A stretch of 64,000 bases of DNA from positions 7,230,179 through 7,294,178 of the forward strand of contig NC_136006.1 in NCBI RefSeq assembly GCF_048128805.1, read 5' to 3'. Positions 25,261-37,944 of the stretch are shown piece by piece (position 1 is the first letter of the stretch; each line of letters opens with the position of its first letter). This DNA is from Centroberyx gerrardi. Its lineage: Eukaryota; Chordata; Actinopteri; Beryciformes; Berycidae. Below the pieces are notes generated by a model. That model was given only the letters and a program-made list of their open reading frames with translations. It was not told where the DNA came from and made no database searches. Both the position numbers and the translations under genes were made by a program.

Positions 25261-28200
25261 CAAGAAAGCGTGTACACCAAAAAAAAAGTAAATTACAACA
25301 CTTAATCACAAGATAACTCCTGGAGCGCGGTGAACATCGCAGATCGATGATATAAATAAATGATTGCACCTCGGCGGTAGTAGCTGAGCAAAGGGAAAGC
25401 CTGCCTCGTTCCCTTTTTTCCCACCCAGATTTCCCCAACTGGTCAAAGCATTGAAAACACAAACCCACTTCTTTAACCATTTATTTGCTTGCTATCGGGA
25501 AACACGTGAATCTTGAAATCAAAGTTGTTGAAAGAGGGCAAAGCATAGGAGTTCTCGTTGTGTTATTCTCCATCTCTCACATCTTTACTTCACTCTTCCT
25601 CTGTCAGTTTATCCCCCACACTCCATCCTTTGCCTCCTCCCTTTCAATCCCTTCGCTCCTATACAGTAGCTAGCTGTCATGGCATCTCCCCGCCTGAGCT
25701 TAGTAGCGCGCAGTATGCCAGGACAGGGCTCAGGAGATAATGGTTGTACAGCTACGCCGCCCCGCCGATCAGGACAGATTTATTCCAACATGGCTGGCCG
25801 TGTCCCGGGCCAAAAGGACCCTCGTCACCTCCGGGACGAGGACAAAAGAGAGGGGGGGAAACGAGCCACCGCGGGGGCCTCGGCAACACCGAAACGTATA
25901 CGCCGTTTGCCACGTACAGAGAGAAAGAGAGAGAGAGAGAGAGAGATCAGACAGTCGGTCCTCTTCCACCTCCGTTAAACAGCTCCCTCTTTCTCATTAC
26001 ACACCTCCCTCGCTTCACTCTGAGGACTCTCTTCCTCTCTGTCTCTTTCTGCCTCACACACACACGCAGGACTCACTCATCCATGCAGATTACAACACCC
26101 ACTGAGGGGGTTGTGGATGGGTTGCTGCCTGACACTGAAAAGAGCTCTCACTATTACACTGTTATTTTTGGAGCACCTTTGTCTGATCATAATCACAGTG
26201 TCGGCTTGTATGTGCTGCCCTCCACTGTAGCCTGCAGACTGGTTTAGCCAGCTGCTTGCCTGTATATATGCCGCACTGCACTGCACTGCAGCCAGCATAT
26301 TGGTTTTGAGCACAAATACTTCAGGACATAACTAGATCTGCAGTAATAATTCATGCTGGAAGAGTAGATGTTGTGTGATACTACTTCCTCTGAGCTGGTA
26401 AATCAAACAAAGCCTGGAGTCTTTTCCTTCAATGACATCCTAAATTTGTGTTGTGCTGAATATGAGCTAAAAATATGTTTTCACCAGGGAATTTGGTTGA
26501 TATGGATACACAGAAACCACAAGCGATTTCCTAACTCTGATTCCTAGCCAACATGTGCTATTGCTTTAACCTATTTGCATTAGGATGAGATGAAGTACAT
26601 GTCCATCAATCTTCTCCCTATAGTTAACAACTCCTAAAAATTCAGAGGAGGAAAGTAACTGCTTATAACTACTGTAGTTAGTATACTGAGTAGATTTTTA
26701 GAGCACTAAACACTACTTTTCTGGGAAGATTAATCCTACTTTTACTTACTATTTTATAACATAACATAGTGAATATAATGGCATTTGGGATTTACAGTAA
26801 AAAAAAAAAAAAAAGTCATTCTGTACTAAATGTGCCATAACTGATTCTGTTGCGTTGTTGATAGGATCTAAAAAGAATTCATCCACAAACCTTTGGCTGA
26901 TAATGAGCCATCAAATTATCTGCAAAGAACCGAGGCAAAATAGGAAATCTGTTATTTTTCGGTGGGAAGGTTTTGGCTCAAATATAACTAAGTACTTTCT
27001 TTTTGTTTTTTAGTGAGTTTATCTTTGGCTGGAATAACGTTCAAGACAATTACTCTCACTCGGCTTTGAGTAAAACTTAGGTGAAGTAGCAGTTGTTCTT
27101 AAATCTGTTCAATTTCTTTTTATACCAGTAATATCTCTCTTCTGGAAATAGGTCATCCCCATAGTCAACACTAATCCCAGATCTTTACAACCTTTTTTGG
27201 CAGGCAAACCCCAAATGGAGGTTAGAGAATTCCTGTGGCTGCAACATTTGAAATACATTACCGCCGTTGGTTTACATTGTCCTGTAGTTTATGCAAGGCC
27301 TATGGGATAAGTACGTTGTTTCATTTTTCAGAAGGTGAGAAACCAAGCTGCTCTCGCAAGCTGTTAATACGAACCCATAGGCAGGCGGAGTGGTTTTACA
27401 GTGGCTTGTGTGCAGCCCATAAGCCGCTGGAAATCAGTTTTTCATTTCAAATTAATGCTAAGCTATCATTAAAATAATTTTGATACAGGATTTTTTTTCC
27501 AGCAGACCCCATTTCAGTGTCCAAGGATCACACATGGGTCCTGACCCAAAGGTTGGAAAGACCTCTAAACCTCGGCCTGGCTGGAGCTCTGTTGTAATAT
27601 AAACTCTTAATATGGAAGTGAGCAAGAAAGAAAGGACTGAGAAATGTGGAGATGAATACAAAAGGGGAAGAGAGGCTGAGTAACAAGATTTAGGTCTACC
27701 TCCTGTGTCTGGAGTCTCCCAAGACCTCTTGCAGAGCAACAGATGGTAAACTCTGAATGACTCAGCCTCCGCTCTCTCATACATGGTCCTCTACTGACAC
27801 CTGCTGGAGGGACGCAGAAGGGGTCAACTCCACTTTTAAATAAAAATAAGGGGAAAAGTTACCTAAAACAGACCGTGTTGTCCATTATCCGAAGGCCTCA
27901 CTGAAAACTGCAATCGCGCAGCAGCTGTACAACACACTCCTCTACTTTTAAAACGATCCAAATAAGGCTCAGGAACGGCTCAATCAATCACTTTAGCCCT
28001 TTGATTTGAAAGTTGCATTGGAAGTTTAGACATCCATTGTGAGCCGTGATAAAGAGATCTCCACCTAGACGCGAGCCGTAATGATAAACACATGTGAGCC
28101 TTCCCACTATCTGGGCGAGGGCCAATTATAGACAGCAGACACTAAACAATCTATCACAGCCGCATAGAAAAATGAGCCCCCTCTCATACAAAAGTAGGAT

Positions 28201-28399
28201 GAAAAATTAGACGGAATGTGAAGAGGTGCGAGCAGATGGATTATGAACTATAAATGTATAACAAATGAACCGAGCAGGGGGCTCAGGACTGCCAGACCCG
28301 CTCAATCAATCACCGCTCTAACAAGACAGCGGGCAGCATTTTGCCGTTTTCTAAGAGAAAGACACACTGGCAGCAGATTCCACGCTCGGGAGGAGAGTG

Positions 28400-28442
<43 letters not shown>

Positions 28443-28939
28443 TAGGGATGTGGGGGTGAGAGAGAGTGCAGGCTAATCAAACACAGTGCATCTCGCTATG
28501 AAACCACTTGCGGAGAAAGAGTCTCCATGGGTTGTTTGTTGTTTGTCTTGTGTGGTTATGAACTTATCATGAACCTCCCCCCCCCCCACTCTCTCCCTCT
28601 CTCTCTCTCTCGGGTTTGTTCTCCCCCCCTCCTGTTTTTTTCCCTCTCGCCATCCCTCCCTATCTCTCTCTCTTTTTCTCCGCCTCTGCCTGTTTACCTC
28701 CTCTTACCTCTCTTAACACATCTCTCATCTTAATCCGCTTTACTCCTGCAGATAAACTCGCCTTGGTCTGTCTAACCCAGTGTCCGCGCAGACAATGACC
28801 TCAGCCTCTCTGTCACCCCCACCCCTCCACCCCCCCATCCTGTCTCTTTCCTCTCCATCATCCCCATATAGATGACCTCACCCTCCAGCCAGGCCCCCAC
28901 CTGCCGTCAGCACCACGCAGACGGAGCTCAGGCGGCGCA

Positions 28940-28974
<35 letters not shown>

Positions 28975-29323
28975 GGTGGGGGGGTAGGTGTGTGTGGGGG
29001 GGGGGTGAAGCGCCACATGCAGCCGTGTCCATTAAACACATTGTGAGTGTAGGCTGTGCTGTCAGAGTCCAGCGAGTCACAATGAGCCAGCAGCGTGTCT
29101 CCATACTGGCAGCGCTGCAGCCATGGGAGAGGAGGAGGAGGAGGGCCCTATTGTCAGGGCCTCAGACCCTGTTAGGGCCCCAGGAACAGAGAGAAGGGGG
29201 GGGGGGGGGGGGCATGCGGTCCTGGTCAGCAGGAGTCTGCCCCCCCCCCACCTCCACCCACCCACACCCCTCTCATCCTCTCAAAGAGTCACAGAGGTGT
29301 GGAGGAGTGAACAATGAGCCTCT

Positions 29324-29360
<37 letters not shown>

Positions 29361-29365
29361 TGCAG
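25261..29365. other. Gene-free stretch
   Basis: Two overlapping frames at 25679-26247 are driven by GA and CA repeats and look non-coding. The segment 27880-28260 is complex and repeat-poor. The low-complexity cluster begins at 28400. Confidence 0.45.
28401..29358. repeat. Low-complexity cluster: CA, C/T-rich, TG, G-runs, CA
   Basis: (CA)n at 28401-28438, pyrimidine-rich sequence at 28575-28870, (TG)n at 28942-28972 followed by G-runs to about 29010, an 18-G run near 29198-29212, a C-run near 29240, and (CA)n at 29329-29358. No gene is visible between them. Confidence 0.9.
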
Positions 29366-29885
29366 ACTAGGATTTGGCTGATATGGGTTTTTGAAGGCTG
29401 ATACCGATACTGATACTTTGTGCTGATATTCAATATCTTTAAATTTGACCTTTTTCTTGCCAAAAAAAAAAAAGTATTTCCACTGTTTCCCCCCAGAATT
29501 GTATTCTTGTCAGGGTGGAAAAGCCTCTGAAACAGCATTTAGACCATCATGGGACACTAAAACCCTTCACATTGAAACCCAGACTAATGAAATTATTTTA
29601 GTGTCAGCAGCTCTTTAAGGCAGGGAGACCTACCTCACCTATTCAGTGGTCGAGGAAACTCTGGGATACATTAAGCCTTTAAATGAAGAAAAAGTCTGTA
29701 AATCATTTGTGCAAAGAAATTAAGATTTAATTGTGGGTTTTACAGATTTTTTTTGGTATCTGTGGTCAGAAAAGAACCTCCATCACATTGGCAGTGTATG
29801 ACACTGACTGACCGATATCTGATATTTAATAAAAGGCCAATATCGACCCGATATATTGGCAATCCGATATGTTGATCTAACCCTA
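29366..29885. repeat. Dispersed repeat with gctgataccgata motif, copy 1
   Basis: It contains gaaggctgataccgata and ctttaaatttgacc, shared with 41292-41610, and ctctgaaacagcatttagac, shared in reverse with 56215-56445. The end cgatatattggcaatccgat is a common fish repeat. Class not determined. Confidence 0.65.
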
Positions 29886-30876
29886 ACGCATACACACACA
29901 CATTCGAGCATGTACAATCTTGCATACACACACACACACACAAACACACTCCTCATCCCTCTCAGCTTCCTCCTGGCTCAGCTTTTATGAGAAGAGCAGT
30001 GTGAAACCGACACAGCCATTATCTTTCTGGTGGCTGCACCCCCCCCCCTCTCCTCCCCCCTCCTTCTCCTCGTCTCTCCCACAACAGGGACAGGAGGCTC
30101 CCATCCGAATGAAAGGACCGGTTCCGCATTGTTAAAGATTCTGGTCTGGGATCACTGGCCGGGTCGTGTAGCGATGCAAATATCAGCATGACTCGGTGGC
30201 TAAACTGGTCCCGGACCGGTAGTCTGGCATCACGCTGCTCTGGGATTCTTTGTGCCTATGGGATCCCTGGAGGCCGCGGACTTTCTTTCTTACCATTTTC
30301 TCCGTTTTTTCTCTCTTCATATAGGATTAGCCCCCCCCCCACCTACCCCCCTCTTGCTTTCTGTTACACTAGCACAGAAGTAACCAAGTCTCATATCAGC
30401 GCTTCTATGCTTGGAAGACCATCAGATCCCCCAGATTCTCCCTTTACCTTTCTCTGTGTTTCCCTTTATATAAAAAACAGGCCAACATCCCTCTATTTTT
30501 CTTCCCGTTCCGCTGGTAAAGTGGAAAAGCTGCCGGTGGCCTCCTATAGGTGAAACAGTCATTATTTTCAGTTTCGTGAAAACGGAGCCTCAGGTTTCAT
30601 TATTCTTTATGTTCTGCTACTTACATGTTGACTGGGTCGGGGTCAGCCACGCGTCTTCCTTTAGACCCTTCCGCCGCAGTGGAAACCTTCACGCCTGCGG
30701 TCGTGTCACCTCGCGAGGCTCCGCCGTTATAACTCAAAGAGCCTCTGCCTCAGCCGCATCGCCTTCATTAACCACCGCGCTGGAAACTTCTCTGTCATCG
30801 CCGGGTCGACGACTTGCCTCTCAACTCCGGTAGCTTTCCCCGAGTTTGTTTTTTCCCTTTATCCGTTTTGAAGAGG

Positions 30877-30880
<4 letters not shown>

Positions 30881-30920
<40 letters not shown>
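30881..30920. repeat. (GA)n microsatellite
   Basis: Pure GA followed by GA-rich imperfect sequence to about 30950. Confidence 0.93.
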
Positions 30921-33209
30921 GGAAGAAAGGGAGAGAGAGTGAGAGTGAGAGGCTCAGGGCTTTGGCTGTGTTTTTTAATCTGTTATTCTCCTGTATTGGC
31001 ACGGGCGTCTCCAGTGTGGGGATTAAGACTCCAGACAGAGTGATGGAGCTCGGCGTTGACCCCGAGGGCCGCCGAGGACTGGAGGAGGAGAGGGGAGAGA
31101 CAAAATAAATCATCTCTGTGGAATGAAAGAGCGAAAGACAGAGACAGAAAGAGAGGCAGGCGGAGGATTGAGGATTGTGAGTCGTGTGTGTGTTTGTGTG
31201 TCTGTGTGTTTGTGTGTGTGACAGACGAAGAATAGAGCGGAGAAAAGATAGAGGGCAGAGAAAGCGAGGTGCTGGCAGTGGTAATGGTGTTGTTGGGGTG
31301 GGGAGCAGCGCAGATCCTAAAACATGACCTAATAAATCTGAAGGTTACCTCCACTAAGTTGCACAACAGAGCGCTGCGCTGATAACCAGCGGAGGACCGG
31401 CGTTGTAGGAGTACAACTGTGCTCTCACACTTCATTTCCACATGGACGACTGCATCAGATGAATAAACAAGTTGATGGTTTTGTTGGACTCGGGCCTATC
31501 AGCATTGCCATATTTATCAGTAAGCACTTTTTTTTCTTTTTACAGCAGTTGAGAGTTTCCAGCGTTGCTTCTGAAGGATGGTGTCCCGTGGTTTTTAATT
31601 GGTCTTGGATACATTTTCTTACGACCCGGTAAAAGAAAGATCGAGTTTGTGCTTGTTGTTTCAGGTGTTATTTATTCTTGGAGCATGTCAGCATCAGTTA
31701 GACTCCATTTCCCCTTGACCCAAAACAGTCTGCAGCATCAACAAACTCTCTGAAATAAGCAGATTAGCTAAATCGCTCCAGGAATCTAAACACGGGGTCA
31801 ACCCCCAAGGAGGCAATCACGCAGGAAAAGAAGTTATGGTTTTCATGATACTGCCTCACCCTCAGCTTTCCTCCGAGCAGACGCTCAGGTGGCTTCCCCA
31901 AATGGAATACTGCTACCGAATCGATAGCAATTGGAAGCAAGAGGGATCGTTTCAAACATCAGTGAGCAAACACTCCTCCGCAAATCCATCACCTTGATCT
32001 CTGCCGTTCCCCTCACTGTCTCACACAGTGTCACCCCTAAGTGGCTGCAGCCTGACGTCTTCAGCGTTTCGTTTCGCCCCTGCATTTCCTTCCTGGGGCT
32101 TATTTGTCAAGTTTGCTTCCTGGCTCAAGGTCATTCCTCTCATCCGCCCTCCTCTCCTCGATGTATCGATGCCAGTAGAGCCATGGCTCTTGGCAGCTAA
32201 AGCAAAATCGATATCCCTGAGCGCTCAGCGCTTGTGCTCTAATATCCTCCAAACACCACCTGCCAAAATATTTATGCTGTATTCATGGCAGATGCTTAGA
32301 GAAAGAGACACGAGAACAAGGAAAGACACAGCCGGCGGCTCGGCAGGATCTTAAATAGAACGCTCCGCAGCTCGTATTAGTTCATGATTTATACTTTTTC
32401 GCAGTTCCTATCAAATTCGTGGCGCTGGCTCAGTTAAGTTCAGTTTATCTCAGCTCAATTTTAGCTCCAGTTCGATGAGGAGTGTGAATATTATTGATTT
32501 GCAGGATGTAGCCGGGTAATTCACCCCACTTGGAACAGGGCTTGTGCTGCAAATTGTTTTTTTTTGTTTTTTTTCTTTTCCGAAGGAGAGAGGGCAGCCT
32601 TTCCTCTGATTTTTCTGTTTGCTTAACCGAGACAGAGGGAACCATGAGAGGGAAACAGGGAGGGGAAGCACTGGGGGGGGGGGAGGTTCTGGCACGATTC
32701 AGTGATGCAGCATATGCTTTGAGCAGCGGAGATCTCAAGTCCTGCGACGTCTCTGGGTGCGTTGACACTGGTAGATTAAGGGTTTTTGCTACAGGTGCTA
32801 GGCCTGGCACAGCTTCCAGCCAGATGGGGAGACGCAAAGAAAGAAAGAAAGAATACAACCCACGTTAATCTCTAGCCGTCTTCTCCCCTCGCGGCGAGTG
32901 TATGTGACAGCCGTCCACATTTGTAAGAGGCGTATTGATGGTTTGACCTCTTGACTTGATAAACTGCTCCGTACTTCATCCTCCTGGCCAAACAATAGTA
33001 GGGGAGCGGGCGAGCTTTGGTATTCTGGCGGCGCGCGTCCCATTGTGCCCCTGTCACATCACGGCGGGAGCTATAGGCGGCAGGGCCGGGGGATGGGCTT
33101 TGCCTCGGTGGTTAACATGCAAATGAATGTGGTAATGGGTCTGGCAAGGCCACCGGGGGTCAAACTCCATGATGATTCAGTGTCAGATTAAAGCGTCATC
33201 AGTTTTCAA

Positions 33210-33227
33210 AGAGTGTGGGTGTGTGTG

Positions 33228-33258
<31 letters not shown>
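33210..33258. repeat. (TG)n microsatellite, interrupted
   Basis: TG units with one internal CAAG break. Confidence 0.92.
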
Positions 33259-33264
<6 letters not shown>

Positions 33265-33728
33265 TTGGTCGCCATTGCAGCTGGACTTTTCCCCCGTGCT
33301 GCATTGTCAGAGACGACCACAGGCCTTCTGAGTGGCTCGAAACAGTGCCGAGCCTGTCTGTAGCACATCAATCAAACACAATGAAAGAATGGCGACAGAC
33401 AGAGAGGGAGAGATGGATATATAGGCAAAAATAAGCATCAGAAAGGACAAAGGACAGATTAGATAGAGAGAGATGGTAGAGAGAGAGAGCGAAAAGAGAG
33501 ATGACGATGTGAAGGCGAGGCTGGCTTGATGGTGTGGGTGGGCAGGTTGTTTGGGGACAATCCATTTTTTATGATTTCTTTTTTATTTTATTGATACGCA
33601 CCCTGGGGAGTTAAATGCCATCATGGCCCGTGCTATAGATGTCTGCTTGGCGGACGATTGATTGGTCTGGCATTTGATCCTCTGGCTCACAGTGAAGGAT
33701 GGGGTGACAGAGTCATGAGAGCGCCGCG

Positions 33729-33762
33729 GCCTCCCTCCCTCCCTCCCTCCCTCCCTCCGTCC
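33729..33762. repeat. (CCCT)n tetranucleotide repeat
   Basis: Seven or more CCCT units ending in two CCGT variants, within a longer pyrimidine-rich run to 33820. Confidence 0.9.
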
Positions 33763-34150
33763 GTCCCGCTTCTCCTCCCCTCCTCTCTCCTCCTGCCATC
33801 ATCCCTCCATCCCTCCTGCCGCCATATATTCCTCACTGTCTTGTTTCCCCAGTAAGTGCCTCTTTAAAACCCTGGGAATGTGTGGTTTTGGGAGGTTTAA
33901 TGAATTCGCCCAATGCTCTATTGTGTTAAAAGCCATATAAATGGCCGCCGGTCATTCTGCGGCTAATAACGCCCGTCTATAAAGCGCCCCATCAGCTGTC
34001 TCTGGTGGTAATTCCTGCTGGAATGTGATTTAGAGAGCGGCCGTCTCATCATCCTGTGAAATAATGAAATGGTGAAGTAATGCAGCTTACACTATTTCAT
34101 TTGCCAAGTAATTCAAGGAGCCTGCTTTTACTCTTACTTCAGTTGAGGCT

Positions 34151-34322
34151 AATCAGTTACATATTGAATTAACTGCCGAACACATGTGCAGTGTGCTCAT
34201 TTAATAATACGCTAGATACACATGTAATAAAGGAGAGAGAGGGGGATAAATCAATTACACATTGAATTATCCGCTGAATACACGCAACAGTCTTTTAATG
34301 ACGCACCGGATACATATGTAAT
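34151..34322. repeat. Diverged tandem duplication, ~98-bp period
   Basis: Unit 1 from 34151 (AATCAGTTACATATTGAATT ... GATACACATGTAAT) aligns with unit 2 from 34249 (AATCAATTACACATTGAATT ... GATACATATGTAAT). The two share most positions across about 80 bp. The joint is a GA-rich spacer. Both contain TAAT homeodomain-type cores. Confidence 0.8.
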
Positions 34323-35755
34323 CCTCACATTCCCTTAAATGGGTGATGAATGAAAAAGTGACACGCATTACCGCCTGGCATGTGAGAATAACAGACTGCA
34401 CTGCAAATGGATGGGGAGAATATGAGAGCAGTAATGGGGTATCTCTGAATTAATTTGCCCGGCGAACGTATTATGAATATTATGAATTACATCAGGTCAT
34501 AAAACCAAAAAGGAGCACAGAGGGAGGATCTGCACAAGGTGGTGAAGGGAGATTTTGAACATGACAGCCTGAGAGGAGAGAGAGGGTTTTCAACAGTCTG
34601 CACTGCCGCCATGTGGACAGAAACGAGCGACCAAACTGTGGGAGTGGATCATGATGATTCATTCTGAAGGCCGGAACTTCAAATTAGATCCCCAAAGTGT
34701 GCAAAACATTCTACATTTTCAAATAGGAATTGTGTGTCTTGTGTGTTAAATTGCCTGGAAACAGAATTGTAGCCTGATAGATAAGTGATCTCTTCCTCCC
34801 ATATGGAGGAATGTGGGGAACTACACTTTGGCGAAACTATATGAGCAGGAGGCTAACCAATTTGTGTTCATAAGCCTGTGAAACTTGACCGCCACTACAT
34901 GAACCATTAATGAAACTCCATTTCCTCCTGGGAGACTCAATGTAAAAGAATGCAGAGGGGGAGAGCAGCCTGGAGTCTCTCTTATCACTGCCACCTCCTA
35001 TAACCGAATTTATGAAGACGCGTGTTTGGCTTGCTATACATAAACGTCAGTATTGTAATCCTCCGTAATCCCCACCGAGAGGGTGACGGAGGATGTATGT
35101 GGCAGCGATGACTGCACCTTGCCTAGCGAATAGGGGGAAGTTTCCACCCAAGAGCAGCTAGCATCGCAAGAATGTTTCTGTATCTTTGGGCGGCCATGCA
35201 TCAACGTGAAGAATGTAGTTGAATCCAAAAAAAGGATTAGCGCTCGTAAATTATGCCCCAGTGACCCGTGCAATATTACACTAGCTCAAGGATAGAGATG
35301 TAATTGCATCACCCTTGTTTTAGCCTGCCTACACGCATTTCTGTTGAGTTTTGTGGGTTTTTTTTTGTTTTTTTTTAGAATTTTTAAATTTTCCAAAGGA
35401 CACAAAAGACAATGACAACATCAAAATCACAAGACATCATCTCAAAAAAAAAAAAAACATACATTACGATGACACACACATTAAGACAGGGAGAAGAGGC
35501 CTCATTCTCCCGTGGGGGCACAGAGCACACCAGGCACCCAGAGCCTAGCCGGGGGGTGGGGTGGGGGGGGGGGGGGGGGGGGGTTGGTACAGGTTGGGGA
35601 TGATCATCTTTCCAGACATCACTGATCTGCCACGGCCAACATGCCACTCTAACATCATCACCCCAGTCTCAAGACCATGGGTTATACCTTACATCAGCTC
35701 AGGTCCTACTCACAATCATGTGGCACATGCATACACATGCATACATACTTTCGAG

Positions 35756-36668
35756 TCAGGTTAATATTCCATTATTCATGTATTCTCTAATGAGAGTCCA
35801 TGGGGCACCTAGACCATTATCATAGTCTTTAAGGGTTGAGGCTGCACTCTCCATCGATAATAAGTCCAAGAAGTCCTTCAGCCAGTTATGTTTATTATAG
35901 CAGTCCGGTTTACGGTTCCAGTTCATAAGTATTGTCCTCTTTACAGAGAGAAAGGCTAGTGCGACAATATGTTGTGTAGTTCTTGCATGTGTATTTTCCA
36001 CTCTATTTCCCAATATGCATACAACAGGACATTGAGGAATATGAACATTCATTATCACCTGTAAAACATCAATTACCTCAGTCCAGAATCTTTCTACCAT
36101 TGGACAGGACCATGTGACCACAGCCATGCCAGCACAATTCAGAAGCATTTGGGTTCATTTTTTTTTTAACTTATGTGGTGTAATATAAGCCCTATGTATG
36201 ACCTTCATTTGGATAATTTTATATCTCACACAGTTGAATGCTTCAATATTGAGTCCCATTGATCCACAGTGAGGGGTGAACCAATGTCTCGTTCCCATTG
36301 TAATTTGGTGGGGATAGTGCTGTCAGGGAGGGATAGACTTAATAACTTATATATAGCTGAGACAGTTCCTCGCCCAGTAGTAGCATCCCTCAGTTTGCCA
36401 TCAAGGACACTTTTAGATCCCAGTATGATTCCCTTGGATGTGAAATTTTTTAAGGTAGATCTCAGCTGTAAGTGTTATAGAAATCATTCAGGCCAAACTG
36501 CATTTTCAGCTCATGGAATGGTATAATATCTCCGTCCCTTATAACCTGTCCAATCTGAGTGATATTTTGGTGTTGCCAAGTGCTCTTTGTCAGTGTTGTA
36601 CCGCCTGCAGTTAACAGTGGATTATTCCATATTGAACAAGATGGTAGAGACACGCCATTAATAAACAA
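35756..36668 (-). pseudogene. LINE ORF2 C-terminal region in two shifted frames
   Basis: One frame (36462-36668) reads IWNNPLL...GGTT followed by IIPFHELKMQFGL, matching the L1 ORF2 segment between RT and the zinc knuckle. A second frame (35756-36148) reads WSCPMVERFWTEV, the CP..xxFW part of the C-terminal knuckle, then ILMNWNRK. Both differ in frame from the RT piece upstream, so at least two frameshifts separate them. Confidence 0.75.
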
Positions 36669-36741
36669 TCGTTTGTGTACTGCCTTTGCAATTTCACAAG
36701 AAAAATCAATTATCTATTTTAACATTATATTTGGGGTGGTA

Positions 36742-37490
36742 TCATAATGACGTTATAGAGATCGACTTGTATTCAGATATGACCCTCTCCTCCAGCCACT
36801 CCCAACTACCTACTGCATATTGATTCTTATCTTTGTATGCCCATGACAGTGGGAATCTTGCATTGTATGCTAAATAATAAAGATGAATATCAGGAACACC
36901 CAGGCCACCCTTGTTTCTGGGCATGGCCAGTTTTTTACGGTTGATTCTGGGCTTCTTGTCCCGCCATAGGAAACTTGAAAATAATTTGTCAATTTCCTTA
37001 AACCATTGCTGGGGAAACTTTAATGGTATGGCTGATATAAGGAAGGAGAGTCTGGGTAGAAAGTTCATCTTTATCACCTCTGCTCTGCCCCATAGCGATA
37101 AAGGTAGGACTGTCCATCTCCTTATATCCTCTCTAATTACTTTTAAAATGCTAGGGCCATTTAAGTCGAATATCTTGCTAACTGGGGATCTGATATTTAT
37201 CCCGAGGTACTTCATACCTTGAGGTTTCCAGACAAAGGGTGCAAAGCCAAGGTGGGCTGCAAAGGTATATTGGTTAAGGAGGATAGCCTCACTTTTACTG
37301 CAATTGATTTTGTATCCAGAAAGTTGACCAAATGCTTCTATAAGTTTTAACAAGTGTGGTATTGAGTGGGTTGGGTTAGATAATGTTAATAAAATATAAT
37401 CAGCATAGAGACTGGCTTTGAAATCATATCCATTCAGATTAATACCAGTTATATTTTGATTGGCTTGAATGGGAGTTTTGTCTTTGAGTC
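36742..37490 (-). pseudogene. LINE ORF2 fragment: end of reverse transcriptase and thumb/connection region
   Basis: The frame is open from about 37490 down to the stop near 36742. It contains LYADYILL near 37405, the degenerate form of the catalytic YADD box with the second Asp replaced by Tyr, followed by the L1-type series LSGYKIN.SKSE, KYLGI, LPLSLWGRAEVIKM, LPRLSFLI and FLWRDKKPRI. These place it in the L1/Tx1 group of non-LTR retrotransposons. No intact start exists and the catalytic residue is lost, so it cannot be functional. Confidence 0.88.
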
Positions 37491-37494
37491 GAGT

Positions 37495-37944
37495 TTAAAG
37501 TCACAAGGATGTCTTGCTCCCGTAATATGACATTTTTTCAGATGAAACAGGATGTTGGGGCAGGACATAGCCTGTTCAAAAGTGTTAAGAAGTTCAAAAA
37601 TATTTTGCGTATAATCTAACTGTCACAAATTTTGGATTCCATAAAAAGAACACAATTCATCCACCAGGATGCAACCGTAGTTTTTGGGGTTTAATACCAA
37701 AAATACTGTACCACCGTCCCATGCTGCCACTCATGTCACTTCAAAAGTTACTCCTCCCATTATATAATGGGAGGAGTATATGTTGCTTTCCAGGAAGTAA
37801 AAATATTTGGATTTTGATATAATAATACAAGAAAATAATTACAGTTAATTTTTTATTGTTTAAATATAGGATAGCCGAATATTACAATATGGAGAAGTAG
37901 CTAACTAGGTGAAAAGGTCATTTTTCATTTCATTGTGACTTTAA
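37495..37944. mobile_element. TTAA-flanked MITE adjoining the LINE 5' end
   Basis: Left end TTAAAGTCACAAGGA and right end TCATTGTGACTTTAA are imperfect inverted repeats with TTAA at both borders. A perfect 28-bp palindrome lies near the centre (37750-37777). Non-coding. Confidence 0.68.

Larger units (their letters stand above)
29886..35356. other. Gene-free stretch with the strongest regulatory-looking block
   Basis: Pyrimidine/purine tracts and microsatellites dominate until 33830. From 33860 to 34510 the sequence is complex, AT-rich and free of simple repeats, with many TAAT/ATTA cores and the diverged tandem duplication. No coding frame. Confidence 0.4.
35357..37494 (-). mobile_element. 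5'-truncated L1-like LINE fragment
   Basis: Read on the minus strand, this holds the end of a reverse transcriptase domain, the ORF2 C-terminal region and a 3' UTR, and finishes in a T-run at 35357-35380 on the plus strand that fits a poly(A) tail. Coding pieces lie in three different frames, so the copy is dead. The 5' end stops inside the RT domain just before the YADD box, typical of aborted reverse transcription. It abuts a TTAA-flanked MITE at 37495. A G-rich tract at 35549-35583 lies in the 3' UTR. Flanking target duplications are not clear. Confidence 0.85.

Noticed and set aside
25679..26247. Overlapping open frames up to 167 residues on the plus strand
   Set aside because: Translations run through GA and CA repeats (REREREREIR, HTHTR) and all three frames are open because of low complexity. 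No domain is recognisable.
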